NCBI GenBank assembly: GCA_028752905.1
Contig: JAQNBH010000011.1
Location: 8,093,625 to 8,157,624, forward strand
Reading direction: 5' to 3'
DNA: 64,000 bases
Source of the DNA: Cladorhizidae sp. MBARI D1340-BT2
Lineage: Eukaryota; Porifera; Demospongiae; Poecilosclerida; Cladorhizidae
Part shown: positions 1 to 10,892 of the stretch, one piece after another
Layout of the letters: every line of letters begins with the position of its first letter
How positions within the stretch are numbered: position 1 is the first letter of the stretch
Made by a program: the position numbers and the translations under genes
The notes under the pieces: model-generated
The model's database searches: none
Told to the model about the DNA's origin: nothing
Seen by the model: only the letters and a program-made list of their open reading frames with translations

Positions 1-44
1 AAGTATGCAGGAGGCTTTCCAGTACACCACCAGATTCACTTGTG

Positions 45-564
45 AATTCTATTGTGAATCAACCATTCAATGCCACTATCCTGTGCCTGGGGGAAGGACA
101 ATGAAGACAAAGCACTAAGTGCTTACAAACAAGAGTGGCATGAGAGGGGACACTCCAGTCTGTCCGGACTGGTAATCAACCCTAACCATTCTTGGCTTGG
201 AGCTAGTCCGGATGGTGTAGTGCATGATCCAGATTCCACTGATGATCCTAATGGTTTGCTAGAAATAAAGTGTCCTTACGAACATCGTGACATCAGCCCT
301 TTTCAAGCTGCTTCCCAGAAGGGGTTTTGTTGTCGGCTGGAAAAGGGTAAGCTTGTTTTAAGAGAGCAACATCATTATTATTACCAAGTCCAAGGACAGA
401 TGGCTATTTGCTCTAAAAAGTGGTGCGACTTTGTAGTATATACTAATGCTGAGATTTCTATCCAGCGGATATTTTTTGATGAAATATTTTGGACAGCTAT
501 GATTTCTAAGTTGAAATGCTTTTATTCTACTGCTATTGTGCCTAAACTTGTAAAAATGTTGTGA
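45..564 (+). pseudogene. YqaJ-like / lambda-exonuclease-type PD-(D/E)XK nuclease of an ISL2EU element
   Basis: The product resembles YqaJ-family nucleases related to phage lambda exonuclease. In eukaryotes these commonly occur as the second protein of ISL2EU transposons and presumably process DNA ends during transposition. Visible core motifs in order are WGKDNEDKA (the conserved W-G-x-x-x-E start), GASPDGVV (metal-binding Asp), LLEIKCPYEH (the E-x-K catalytic motif) and YYYQVQGQMAI (the conserved Gln helix). The open frame from 70 gives 164 residues. A family-like N-terminal stretch is open in another frame between about 45 and 83, so a frameshift near 83-88 separates it from the body. The 5' part runs off the window. 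Residues needed for catalysis are still present in the open segment. Confidence 0.7.
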
Positions 565-669
565 TTTATTATAATATTTATGACCATTGAAACTGATGAA
601 ACAAATTTACTGAAATGTCATGATATATTATAATAATTTATTCATATCACTGAAACTGACAAAAACCAA

Positions 670-2086
670 TTACTGAATAAAGGCAGGAAGAAAATTTGTA
701 AGTACACAACAAATGAACCAAACTTCATCCAACTGTGTGTGCAGAGAAATTGGAATTATACCTTTTAAAATACGATAATTTTTTACACGTTCAATTGCTC
801 TCTCCACATGAATACGCAATACTTCTTGTTTCTATTTCCTCTTCAAGTGATAACTGTTTCTTTCCTCGCATAAAGGGTGGTATATTCAAGGTAACACACT
901 TGGATGCAAGCAAATGCTGTATATCAAAGCCCCTATCCGCCATAACCACATCACCAGACTCAAGAAGCTCGATACGGCCACACTCTTGAGTAATTTTTTT
1001 GTCAGATATGTGACCCCCATATAGACAAGAAACAAATGTCACAATTCCACTAGGAGCAATACCAACAAGGCCCTTAGCAGTGCTGTGGCTCTTGTACGAG
1101 GAGTATGTTTGTGACTGAGCACGAAATGAAGAAGGCATTTCAATAAATAACTCGGTGCAGTCGATAATAATACGAGTAGTAGAATAATTAGCCATGAAGC
1201 AAGAAGGCATTGTTTGTTTTACTACTTCACGAGAAGCCCACAGAGGTAGTTGTTTTAGAGTATAGTATAAAAAGTTGATACAAATAGTTAATATACGTGA
1301 AATTGTGCTTGAGTCTAGACCAAACTGATCTCCAAGTTCTTTTTCCAAAATGTTACATCTCAAATGATAGAGCACCAAAAACATTTCATCTATTGGTTGT
1401 AACTTACGACTGGGGCCACGCTTTTCCTCAGTTAAAGGACGATTCTCAGTATTATCTGAACCCCAGTAATTCAATTGAGTGGCAGAAGGTAGAAGAAATT
1501 CATAAAAACTAGTTCGAGTAGAGTAATTTGGAAAACCAGTGTAGAATCGAATGTCATCATCACTGCCAGCAAAACGTTGTAGTCCAAATGTTAATGAAGC
1601 TATCTTTAACTTCATGCCAGCTTTTTCAAACTTCATCTCTTGCTTCATGTCAGCCATTTCTGACTTCATGTCAGCTATTTCTAACTTCGTGTTAGTTTTC
1701 TACTTTTCCAAGGAAGAGACTAATCCACACAGAAAATCAATCTCTTCAACAAAAGCAGTTGCTAGGGCTTTTGATTTCTCCAATTCTCTTCCTTTTGGCT
1801 GGGGGTTCGAGCATTTTTGGAGACTTTCTCTGCTTGGACTGAGGAAGCAAGGGAAATATAATAGGGACATCTGCTTTGCCTTGCTTTTTGGCACCATGAA
1901 AATGCTGTGAGCATACACGATGCTGCTCACCAGGAATAAAATCCTTTCTCTTAATAGAATTTATCCATTTCTCTCTCAAAGATATATCCCTAGGAAATTG
2001 TGGAAAGACAGTTCCTTGGCTCTTTTTGTGTTGGAGTAGCATCCAGGAACACAACAAGTATATCCTCCTCTTAAAGATTTCTTCAT
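670..2086 (-). pseudogene. THAP zinc finger plus DDE_Tnp_4 transposase, multiply frameshifted
   Basis: This is the transposase that would bind transposon ends and cut DNA. Reading right to left, an ATG at 2086 opens a frame with the THAP start CCVPGCYSN. After a shift at an A-run near 2022 the THAP core continues (FPRD, LREKW, VCSQHF). A Lys/Glu-rich coiled-coil linker follows, split over two further frames near 1700-1760 and built on a short repeated Asp-Met-Lys heptad. The main open frame (791-1669) holds a helix-turn-helix with DSSTISRIL, then DDE motifs IIDCTEL and VVMADRGFD. The third catalytic Glu motif, RIHVERAIER, lies in a different frame just below 830, followed by the tail to a stop at 670-672. 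At least three frameshifts are present. The length with breaks ignored, about 470 codons, fits the family. Confidence 0.75.
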
Positions 2087-2404
2087 CAGCATTCACCTCC
2101 ATAGAACTGCTGCCTGGCAATGAGTTCTGAGAAGAACTAGCAGCAAGCTCAGACTGACATTGGCACCAACTCTCTGACTTCTACTCTCCATAATTCGCTA
2201 ACCGTCGATCGACTGAACACGTGAATAATATCAGCTTGTAGCAAATTTTATGCTCTCCATGCCTATTATTTTGTTTAGAAATATACGGTATAATGCAGGT
2301 GCAGTGCTCACGAATGGTCATGATTTATAATACATTCTCTATGGGTCTACGTAGGCGGGGCTGAACGCAGGTGACGTATTAACGCGTAATCATGCACCCC
2401 ATTG
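2087..2404. other. Intergenic sequence without recognised content
   Basis: I see no coding pattern, RNA gene or repeat here. It separates the ISL2EU relic from the start of the 2.86-kb interspersed repeat and may contain the transposon's right terminus, which I could not identify. Confidence 0.4.
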
Positions 2405-3359
2405 CCACTGATAATTAAATATCTTTAAAGCAATGCAGGATATGACAATTGGTGACAAGGAACAGTGGTATATATCTTTCTGGGTTTCTGTAGTAAATCG
2501 CCAGGGGACTGGATTATAAACATCTCATCCATCTTATTCTATTCTACCCGCAGCTATAAGATCTTTTTCCCACTAATATATACCCACTGCTGCCCAGGCC
2601 GCAAACATCTTGGAATACTTTGTACAAGAAAATTCCAAAATTCACATTTCTTAGGTAGTCCTTTCAACTGGGCAAAAAACTTGTCTGCACTGCATCCCCA
2701 TTTCCACAGTAGAAAGGAACTCATTTGTAGTTTCAAGTTTCAAGGTCCTCACCAATTAGCAAGGTTTTCTCTCTTTAAGTGTTGCAGGCTCTAGAAGACT
2801 CATCAAGAGGTACGTTTTTTTTAACACCCATACTATTCAATAAAGAATGGCCAGAGAAAGATGCCAAATATACTGCTGGAATAAAGCAGGGATGCAGTGC
2901 ACATATAGACCTAAAGTATAGAACAACTGTAGCAAGTTCTACAGCCAAACCGGATGTGATTACAAGCAAAACTATGACATCACAACTTCTGTCCAGGGGT
3001 AGGAATTTCTATCCTAGAGTAAACATTCCAGGAGGAACTGGAGGGAGTTGAATAGATCACTTAAAAACCTTGTTAGCAGGTGCAGTGCCATAGAGAAACT
3101 TGCAGTGTTCTATTATCTTTGTGCAGCTTTTTGAGAATCCCTGGAAGTCATCAATCTCTCCAGTAGTTAATGGCACTAAACAAAATAAAACCTCACTGTG
3201 AACTTCAGCTGTAGATGGCTGTTATAGCAGGTTCGAACATGGCCGCCCCTTGGGATGGAGAACTCTAATGCTATCTCAGAGTTTTGTGTAGCTATCTTGC
3301 ACACATACCCTAGTTGGAATGTTCGTGGCTGAGAATGCTGAATGATAATGTTGAAATAT

Positions 3360-3610
3360 GCTCATGTGGGAGTTTTGTCAGAGGACCATGCACTACTCAA
3401 AAAAAACTACCGAGGGAGACAAGATATGTGACGGTCCAAAAGGAGTGCCTGGCTCTCATTGAAGGAATTCGACATTTTAGTGTGTACGTCACTGGCATGT
3501 AGTTTACAGTCCAGACTGATCACTGCTGTCTAGTATTTGGACAGGATGAAAGACATCAAAGGCAGGCTCATGAGATGATCCTAGCCCTACAGCCCTACTG
3601 ATTTACAGTT
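3360..3610 (+). pseudogene. Ty3/gypsy RNase H relic inside the 2.86-kb repeat
   Basis: The translation includes LPRETRYVTVQKECLAL and IRHFSVYVTGM followed by a stop and then FTVQTDH. This matches the gypsy RNase H block in which a Lys-Leu-x-Pro-Arg-Glu start leads to the E-K-E-C-L-A helix and then the T-D-H motif. The stretch is short, interrupted by stops, and not attached to other pol domains. The same relic occurs at about 52080-52230 in copy 2. Confidence 0.6.
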
Positions 3611-5071
3611 ATCTGCAGGACAGGTGTCATGTGGAGAATGGGCATTTCCAAATTTAGGGATCATGGTCCCCATAAACATGTAAATTGGGACCCGGGTCCC
3701 TATCTTAATATAATTTGGGGGATCCTGGATCCCTAGAGATATATGAAAATTGGGACACTGTTGTGGTTTTTGAGACCCCTGGAAGTTAACATCTTCATTT
3801 TACAACATCACACACAACAATACAAGCAATGAAATTATAGATGTAATATACGATCGTAGCTTCTTCAGTCAGTACTTGTCCACATGTCTAACTATGCTGG
3901 ATCACTTTTTGAGTCTACTATCATGCAGAACTGATGAAACCATTCACTGCTCTTATCGCAGGAAACCATGCTACCATATCCAGGAAGCCAGCACATTCCA
4001 TCTTCTCCATTTTCCTGACTCTGCTCTTAATAAACCGTTTCTTGCAAGGGAAAGGTATGCTCTGCCTATTTCTGAGGCAAAATTCCAAGTGGGGTTGCAT
4101 CATATTCTCATTAAACGTTTTTTTTTGCAAACAATCATAGCATATGCGATGGCAAATCAGAACATGATTCTATGGTAGGAAAAAACAATTGCTTACTGTT
4201 CTATTGCATGAACTAACTAACCTGATTGCTACCATACTCTAGCAAAAATTCCTTTTCTTCTGTCATCAAAATCTGCTTCTTTTTTATATCATCTGAAATG
4301 ACACCTTTTAAATATCATATATACATACAAACAAGTGTTCTATTCCAACAGTAGAAATGGTAATTCAGTGATTGCCTCCCCAATTCAAATAAGAGGGCCT
4401 GAGCCAGAATAGGATTTTGTAGACCACCAAATTTAAAATCACCTTCTCAATCAAATCTTATTCACTCGACATTTCAACTAGATGCTCTAGTCTGTTATCA
4501 TCACCTCTCATAAGTTGCTGTGTGGCATGAATGACAATATCATTTAGCTATTGCCCATTTGTTATGAGATTGATATTTGCCTGACTGAGTTGTATATTCG
4601 GAGTCTCTTCTTCCTATTCATCACCACTGCTGCTAATCACAGTGAATGGCACTTCATCTTAGGCTTCTGGAGGGGAAACACATGACGAGTCACATAATTA
4701 TGTGTAAACTACATTAAATAACTCTTAACATTATATATACATTGTCTATCTTCTGAGGATCATAATCAGGAAGTCAGTGTTTGTAGGGCTTGAGCTTGTT
4801 AATATTTACTTTCATTTCTTTCTCATTCTCCAGCTTATATACTATAGGGTCCAAGTGTAGTGGATCCCTAAGCTATTACCTAACTAGGAACACTGCTATC
4901 TCTTGGCAATTGAATAATATGATTCTTATTCCAACAATTCAGCATAAGACTGCCTCGCTCCTTTCAATAGGTTCCTGGCCTGGTACAAAATTAATTACGG
5001 TAATATGTCATCACAGTGTTCATCATCCAAGTGTTAATTATATTGTTGTTATCAGTTAGTTTACACTGCCT

Positions 5072-5150
5072 CTGCTGGTAAACATGCCCCCTTCTGGTGG
5101 TAAATATGCCCCATCTGGTGGTAAATGCAACCCCTCTCGTGGTAAAGTAT
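5072..5150 (+). repeat. Short tandem repeat, about 22 bp x 4
   Basis: Four imperfect units each contain CTGGTGGTAAA or a close variant followed by a C-rich half. The repeat lies near the 3' end of copy 1 of the 2.86-kb repeat and is absent at the equivalent place in copy 2, so it expanded after the copies separated or was deleted there. Confidence 0.6.
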
Positions 5151-5266
5151 CATATGAAGGCCCTCACCAGATCGAGTGCAGACCCGCCTCCCAGATGCTC
5201 CATAATAATCCACAACTTCGTTATGATCAGGGTCCAGGGTTTTGTCAGGGCCAGGAAAAAAATCCC

Positions 5267-7682
5267 TGAGACCAAGCCACGCCTCATTCAGCTTGCCTCC
5301 TTTTCCCTGTTTCTGTGCTGCACTTTCAAGAGAATTTCTGAACCTTTGGGCAGCTCACTTTGGAGATGTTTTCTGTCGTATATTTCTTTCTGTATTTTTT
5401 GGCCATGAGAATGTTCGACTGTTTTCTTGGATGCTTTTTTTCTATCGTGTCTTCTTGAGCATACTCATCTGCTTGCTGCTCACTAGTGGGCAATCATTCT
5501 GCATCTATTGGTAGATGCATATGCTGCTTGTATTAAAAAAAGCGAGTGTTTTGTTGAGGCTTGTTTGGAAGCATGAGGATGGTGTCCATCTTGAGATCCC
5601 AATTGAGTTGATCATCATCAAATGAATTTTGACAATGACCAAGACTTTGATTAAATCGCTCCATTAAAGGGTTGTAGAGTTGTGGATAAGTTCACTTCTA
5701 AGTACAAGCATCAACTTCCTGGACTGCTCCTACAGCGAGTTATATACATGCAACTATTCATGTGCCAATAATTGGTAGCTTACGCTAGCGGCTTGCTGAC
5801 TCAGCTCAGCTCGATTAGATGTTGCACTCACTAAAGTGTGTTTATAATATGGATAATCCTTCACTGATTTTCAGGTGTTTTACAGAATTGAAGAACAGAC
5901 TGGTTGCCAACATTGCTGTTAGAGCCTTCTGTTAGAGCCTTCTTGTAATAAAATTCTGATGAATAGACCTATTTTACTCAAGTTATCTGTGGTGGAGAAG
6001 GCATGGCTATAGGTATAAGATCCTTGAAGACCGAGTTTCACAAATTCCATGGTTTTAATGGGTTTTCTGTTAGTGTTTTTGTAGCCTTAATCAATATATA
6101 CCAAGAAGGCAAGAAGTGAATTTTAACAGATATATAATATAATAATTTGTGCTGCCATTTTGAAATAGGAATGTTCTTTCATGAGATGCCATCATCACCT
6201 CACATACAGAAATTACTAGTAGTGTTAGCTAATACTAGATATATACATAGCTATATGGGTCTCTATAGTGCATTGACAGTTCAACATATCTATAGTCACA
6301 TTTTCTTCAAAGTTAACGGAACCCCCTAAGCCTAACTTCATAATTGACTTATAAACTGGCTAGGGCTAACTTAGTGACAAACTAAACCTTTCCATTGACA
6401 AATAATAGCATTGGCAATATTACTATTCTATTGCTTTCTAATGACCAAGTCCTCTCAAATGCCACAGTTTTCATCTACGTATATACCGGATACATGTGTG
6501 GGTAAATGTTCTACAAAACTTCGTCAGCAAGAATGGAGAAATATTTTGTTTCCTTTGCCTTGGAAATAATTGCAATTTATGTCAGAATTGTTGATAGCTA
6601 ATGTCTCTCTGGTCAGTTGTACAGCTGCACGGCAGAAAGTCTCTCTAATAGCTACTGAATCTATTGATAGTGGTATACAGCCTAGTGGTACTAACACTTG
6701 CAGCGAGATTATATCCTCATTTGCAGGTGTTACAGAACCTGAGTTACTTGGGCCTGGCCCAAGGCCTGTAGTTAGCCTTCTAGACTGATTTATGTTCCTT
6801 GATCAGTTTAGGGAAGGAAGAGGAAAAATGCTAACAAACCCACCAGAACGAGCCCAAGGTTAGCTGTTGAGCCTAACATATCTCCAGCTGACGAGTACAA
6901 ACTGTTTACTAATGAAAACCTCTGAATCTCTTCAGGTAAGATATTCTGTAATGCATGCAGAGAAAATGTAGCTACCCATAAAGAAAAAGTGTGCCAATTC
7001 AAAATGAACTAAACATTCTAATGGAAAAGAACGTTTGCTGTCAAAATAAAAAAGGGAAAGAAGCATGGCAGATATGTTAGAAATGTATGACAAATTATTG
7101 TATCCTGCAGGAGAAATTGTCAGAGGCTAATCATATTTACCATTGTAAAAGTGGTAATGCTTTCTTAAGGAGGGGCTTTTTACCATTTCTGGGGTGGTCG
7201 ACACAATTTGTCATAACTTTTTTGTTTCTTTCTCAATGCAGGTGAATTTTTATCAAGATGCAGTGTATTGAATGTGCTTTCTTTTGATATGTTCAGATTT
7301 TGCATATCTACTACCTAGGTGAAGTTATGGATCCCACCTCAGTATCAGGGGCAAATATTCTAACTCATGGCCACTTAGTTAGAGTGATCATAGAAGTGCA
7401 AAGTGAATGGCTAAAAAGATCATTAGCTTGATTTTTAAGAGAGATCAACCTGAAGTTCTAAACATGGTATGTATATGGATGTATATACATACCTCCACCA
7501 TGGATGGACTTAAGCCATTCACTTTATAGAGCAGGAAAAGGGTTTTCAAATGGTATATTAAAATCTTGTATTAAAAAATGAGCAAGTTAGAATATTTCCA
7601 GATTTGGAAGAGTGATTTTCAGGAGAAGCCATGAAAATTGGGGTATGAAAAATGTTGTTTTTTGTATTTTTTGGGTAAAAAT
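5267..7682. other. AT-rich sequence with no supported gene
   Basis: Only scattered short open frames occur here, without recognisable domains. A stretch at about 5770-5910 (TGCTGACTC followed by GTGTTTTAC-like blocks) is similar to 22235-22360, so both probably belong to an unclassified dispersed repeat family. No RNA gene was recognised. Confidence 0.4.
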
Positions 7683-7800
7683 CGAAATGATGACGGTCAC
7701 CTGACAGGATGTGCAGATCATGTGATAACAGCACAGTGATGTGCTGTTATCTGTTATCACATGATCTGCACATCCTGTCATGTGATTGTCATCATTTCGA
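7683..7800. repeat. Near-perfect long hairpin (about 50-bp arms)
   Basis: The left arm 7683-7732 is complementary to 7751-7800 apart from a few mismatches around the TGAC/GTCAC block. The loop is itself partly palindromic: AACAGCACA and TGTGCTGTT flank GTGA, so an alternative inner stem can form. It could be a short foldback transposon or a hairpin RNA precursor. No terminal target duplication was evident. Confidence 0.75.
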
Positions 7801-8319
7801 ACAATGGTAATTGGAAGCTTACTAAGAGCTTCATTTAGAGTCCTTTTCCTGACTTCTATCATGAACGATTAGGAAGATACGCTTACCTTTGGCAGGAGCG
7901 CCGTCTTCAAGATTCAAACGGTATTTTGTAGCTTGATAATGTGAAATAGCATGCACAAAAAGGTGCATAATGGAGCATTGAAATAAAAGATTTTTTTAAA
8001 TATTTTGACAAAAATCATTAAAAAATGGTAAATGCCTCCCTTTTAAAAAGCTGGAGTATATATCACTAGTTAAAATCCATCGTCTCCCATCAACATCTTG
8101 AAGAGAGTGCATTTAGGCTTAGTGGCAGTCAGCATTTACGTCAAATGTACCAGACAAGAGAAAGTCTATATTCGAGTATCTTATGGTACTTCCCATGTTA
8201 GTGAAGCAATGGTGCCAGGATTGGAAGAGTTGATGTTGGCTAATAGCCTCACAGGTAAGGAACTAACTGCCAGCTAATTGAATAGCCCTCTGCTGATCTT
8301 GGAATTCCTCAAACTTATT

Positions 8320-9240
8320 GATGCAGCTATGTGCGATCGTGCCCCATTAATAATGTAGCTATTAAAACTAAGTATTGTGAGTTTCTGGAGACAGGATGCT
8401 TCTCTCACACATTAGACCACGCAGGAGCTTCAATTAATTTTATGAAGAGCTGGGTTGGAATATTTTCAAGAAGTCCAAAAATGTAGTTGTCTTGAAAACT
8501 AAAAAAAAAAGTTTACCTGTCACCACATATTCAGTTACAGATTGGTGGTCCAAGTGAGAAGTTTTTTGAAATACCTGCATGATGCTTTGGGGGATGTTTA
8601 CTCCCTTCTTGAAAGTCAGGATTTGCCAGTCAATAATTACAGCTCCTGGAGATCCTTGACATGTCCCAATGAAAAGAAAATTACAAATGGAGTTAGCGAT
8701 AACTATTGATGCTGGAGAACCATCTGTGAAATCTACCTTTAATATCAATTTGAAGGAGATGGACCACTCATGTTTCATGTTCATGGTGCTCTTCGTGGCA
8801 CAATTACTACCAAACATCATCCTAAGACTAATGCAATTGCACAAGCTTATCTTCCAACACTACTCTGGAAAATCAGCTTATTTGATCATGCTACTTTGTG
8901 TTCCACCTGCGTACAAGTATTTCCATAAAAATTTGGAACTGATCTTAAGCTGGCTGTTTACGCCTTCAGATATGCACATTACTTAGACCAGTAAGAGTTG
9001 GTGAACTATATACCTACTGCACTTTTCCTTTTCTTGATTCTGATCCCATTATTGTTGGGTTAAAAAGTGAGTTCCCCAAGTATATATATATATGGCAATG
9101 GTTGATGGTGCATCTGATATATTTTTTTTAAAGGCTGGTGCAAGAAATATGAAGTTGAAGTCCTGTGGTCAAGAGCTTGTTAATCCTTCAGCAGCAGCTG
9201 AACGTGTTTTCTCACTTTTGTCAAAGAACAACAAATAGAT
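8320..9240 (+). pseudogene. hAT-superfamily-like transposase relic
   Basis: Several frames together preserve pieces of a transposase. INNVAIKTK and GCFSHTLDHAG with FMKSWVGIFSRSP lie near 8348-8470, LAITIDAGEPS near 8700, GDGPLMFHVHGALRG near 8757, and the C-terminal signature NPSAAAERVFSLLS near 9180. The last is the typical hAT dimerisation motif, in which Pro-Ser and Ala-Ala-Glu-Arg-Val-Phe-Ser are conserved. Frames switch repeatedly and stops intervene, so the copy is inactive. The 5' part, including any BED zinc finger, was not found. Family assignment rests on the C-terminal motif and is moderately secure. Confidence 0.55.
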
Positions 9241-9344
9241 ATATACACAGACTTCGGTAATGATTCAGTAGACGTCTAGAAAGTGAAATCTTGTTTGAAA
9301 AAGTAACTCAATGAGCTATCAGTTGACATAATGACGTTACAATA

Positions 9345-9495
9345 ACCTTCTCAATAATCGATTTGAAATTGTACTCCCTCAACGTTTCGACTATATAGAT
9401 CGCTCTAGCCTTCACCAGGAATTATACTGATGAAGGCTAGAGCATCTCATCGAAATGTTGAGGGAGTACAATTTCAAGTTGATTATTGAGGTTAT
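9345..9495. repeat. Foldback short repeat (two facing copies of a CTGATGA..CGAAA repeat)
   Basis: The unit reading CTGATGAAGGCTAGAGCAT, a CGAAA, a GTTGAG and a tail ending GATTATTGAG occurs on the plus strand at about 9428-9490 and reversed at about 9345-9416. This gives an inverted repeat of about 70-bp arms separated by a short spacer. Other single copies lie at 4440-4505 (minus), 14796-14860 (plus), 25113-25200 (plus, with a partial opposing arm) and 53158-53225 (minus). Confidence 0.75.
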
Positions 9496-9530
9496 CGTAA
9501 AGTAATATTATTGACCGAAATTTATTATTA

Positions 9531-10127
9531 TTATATCTTAAGCAGAAATTGGAATGCCTTCTCTTCCCCGGTGTATAGAGTTTGTCCCAGTTCCCTTAGA
9601 AAGACATAGGACTTTGGGCCAACGGTCTCTATAGCATGTGGTGCGAAAACAAAATTCCTAGCGAGGCAATATATAGTACTTGGCTCCCTTCTTCTCCTCA
9701 GCCATTGCAGCAACAGCATCTGAGGCCCTGGTGGCAGGAGCACGATAAGACTGAGCCAACATGTTAGGAATGATCCCATATCAAAGGACAACGGTGACAC
9801 CTCATCCAGACACTTCCCATCTGAGCAACTAGGACCTGATGGTTTGAGCAAGGCAGATTGAGCAAGCTGCTCAGCACACCAAATACCAAGACCACCCACT
9901 TTGATTGGTAAACTTGCTCGAGACCAAGCTGGGTCGACATCAGAAAAATTGACATTGGTGATGCTGCTTACTATAGACTTGAGCGTCTCATCATAGGCAG
10001 CTAGGACAGGAGATTGAAAGCAAGGGGAGGGCCTGAGGAGGAATAATTGAGTATTATGGGTATATACATTCTCCGCAGCCCTGGGAGTGGCCCTGGGCAC
10101 ACTTGGTGTTGCACAGCTGCCAGGCAA
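9531..10127 (-). pseudogene. C-terminal fragment of a non-LTR-like retroelement polyprotein
   Basis: The 198-residue open frame contains WSRASLPIKVGGLGIW, a motif placed after the reverse transcriptase fingers and palm in many invertebrate retroelement proteins. Later it has FAPHAIETVGP and FLRELG before a premature end. The same downstream block (PVA-x-E/G, FLKELS, QRGNA) occurs in the unrelated locus 26047-26395, supporting one retroelement family. The reading frame shifts at least once between the two motifs, and the 3' end is cut close to the foldback repeat at 9345-9495. No reverse transcriptase catalytic block was found upstream. Confidence 0.5.
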
Positions 10128-10476
10128 ATAAATAGCATTGTGGGCAGATGAAGTCAGTTTTTAAGGACTGGTTGACGGGGGGGGCCGGTATAGATGAATC
10201 AACTCCAATTAGTCCTCCTTAGCCTACGCTCAGCTCCCAAGGTAGACCTAGTATGTACCCCTTCTGAACTAGTCTATTGTATAACGATTCTCCTAGAATT
10301 CTTTGAGGCTACATCAGCTGCTGAGCCAAACATCCAGATCTGTGCACGTGCCAATGCACCACACTAGAGCAAGACCAAAAGAGACGTCACATCACGGACA
10401 GTACATTGCACATCCCTGCGAACCCGAAGAGTTGCGCATTCATCCTTGTCCACCATGATGTCCATCGCACACTCCT

Positions 10477-10610
10477 ATGTTGCACCATAATGGACCCAGA
10501 GTACTTGAGACGGCAGCAAAGTACTTCCATCTTAACCTAAATGGCCGACAGGACACAGTATTGGTTGATCACCTCAAACATGCCTTTTGGGGTGCAACCT
10601 TTGGTATACA
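10477..10610 (+). pseudogene. Gypsy pol C-terminal tail relic
   Basis: The frame reads NGPRVLETAAKYFHLNLNG followed by a DTVLVDHLKHAF-type ending. This is the terminal segment of many Ty3/gypsy integrases, where Gly-Pro-x-x-Val-Leu leads to a Lys-Phe/Tyr-Phe stretch and then a Val-Asp-x-Leu-Lys-x-Ala-Phe tail. Nothing recognisable of the rest of pol was found upstream, so this is a truncated scrap. It shares the orientation of the gypsy relic at 48735-49360 but I cannot show they are one family. Confidence 0.5.
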
Positions 10611-10621
10611 TTTGCAAAAAA

Positions 10622-10659
10622 CTGGACTAGGACTAGGACTAGGGTTAGGGTTAGAAAGA
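10622..10659 (+). repeat. Telomere-like hexamer tract
   Basis: GGACTAGGACTAGGACTAGG runs directly into GGTTAGGGTTAG. The second part is the canonical metazoan TTAGGG telomere repeat and the first a variant. It is an interstitial micro-tract, comparable to the CCCTAG tract at 58138-58165. Confidence 0.6.
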
Positions 10660-10892
10660 TAATCAAAATGCACTCGAGCATTGCTTTGAAATCCTTTGAG
10701 TGGCTCGATATCAAATTCAGTTTCTAAGTCTGTGTCATAGTACTCCTGCACCCTCTCTGTTCTAGCATATACCATGAGGTGGGAGTTGATTTTCTTCAAG
10801 TCTTTCAGCTTGTTCTGCTGTCCATTGAATGGCTCAGCGATGGGCAGGTTACCACTTACCTCCATGACCACTGGTTCTTCATCATAATACAT
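10660..10892 (-). other. Hypothetical coding fragment
   Basis: The open frame from 10892 downwards reads MYYDEEPVVMEV and later ERVQEYYDTDLETEFDIEP. It has a balanced, protein-like composition with acidic and aromatic residues, ending as it enters the telomere-like tract. I do not recognise it. It may be an exon or a piece of a retroelement polyprotein; there is no clear splice site or partner domain nearby. Confidence 0.25.

Larger units (their letters stand above)
3..2086. mobile_element. Decayed ISL2EU-type DNA transposon (YqaJ nuclease plus THAP/DDE transposase)
   Basis: Two convergent reading frames sit tail to tail: a YqaJ-type nuclease on the plus strand ending at 564 and a THAP-DDE transposase on the minus strand whose original stop lies near 670. 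This pairing is the known two-gene content of eukaryotic ISL2EU transposons. The left end lies outside the window and I could not define terminal inverted repeats. Both genes carry frameshifts, so this copy is dead. The family assignment is inferred from domain content. Confidence 0.7.
2405..5266 (+). repeat. 2.86-kb interspersed repeat, copy 1 (copy 2 at 51125-53861)
   Basis: The segment starting ATTAAATATCTTTAAA and ending at the GGTCCAGGGTTTTGTCAGGG block reappears in the same orientation and order at 51125-53861, with many small indels and some missing blocks (for example around 2620-2940). Both copies contain the same degraded gypsy RNase H stretch and end at the same point, so they are copies of one mobile or duplicated unit. 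I see no terminal repeats or intact gene. It could be a decayed LTR element interior or a large non-autonomous element. Confidence 0.75.

Noticed and set aside
735..1910. Plus-strand frames over the ISL2EU transposase
   Set aside because: Shadows of the minus-strand transposase, which has recognisable motifs.
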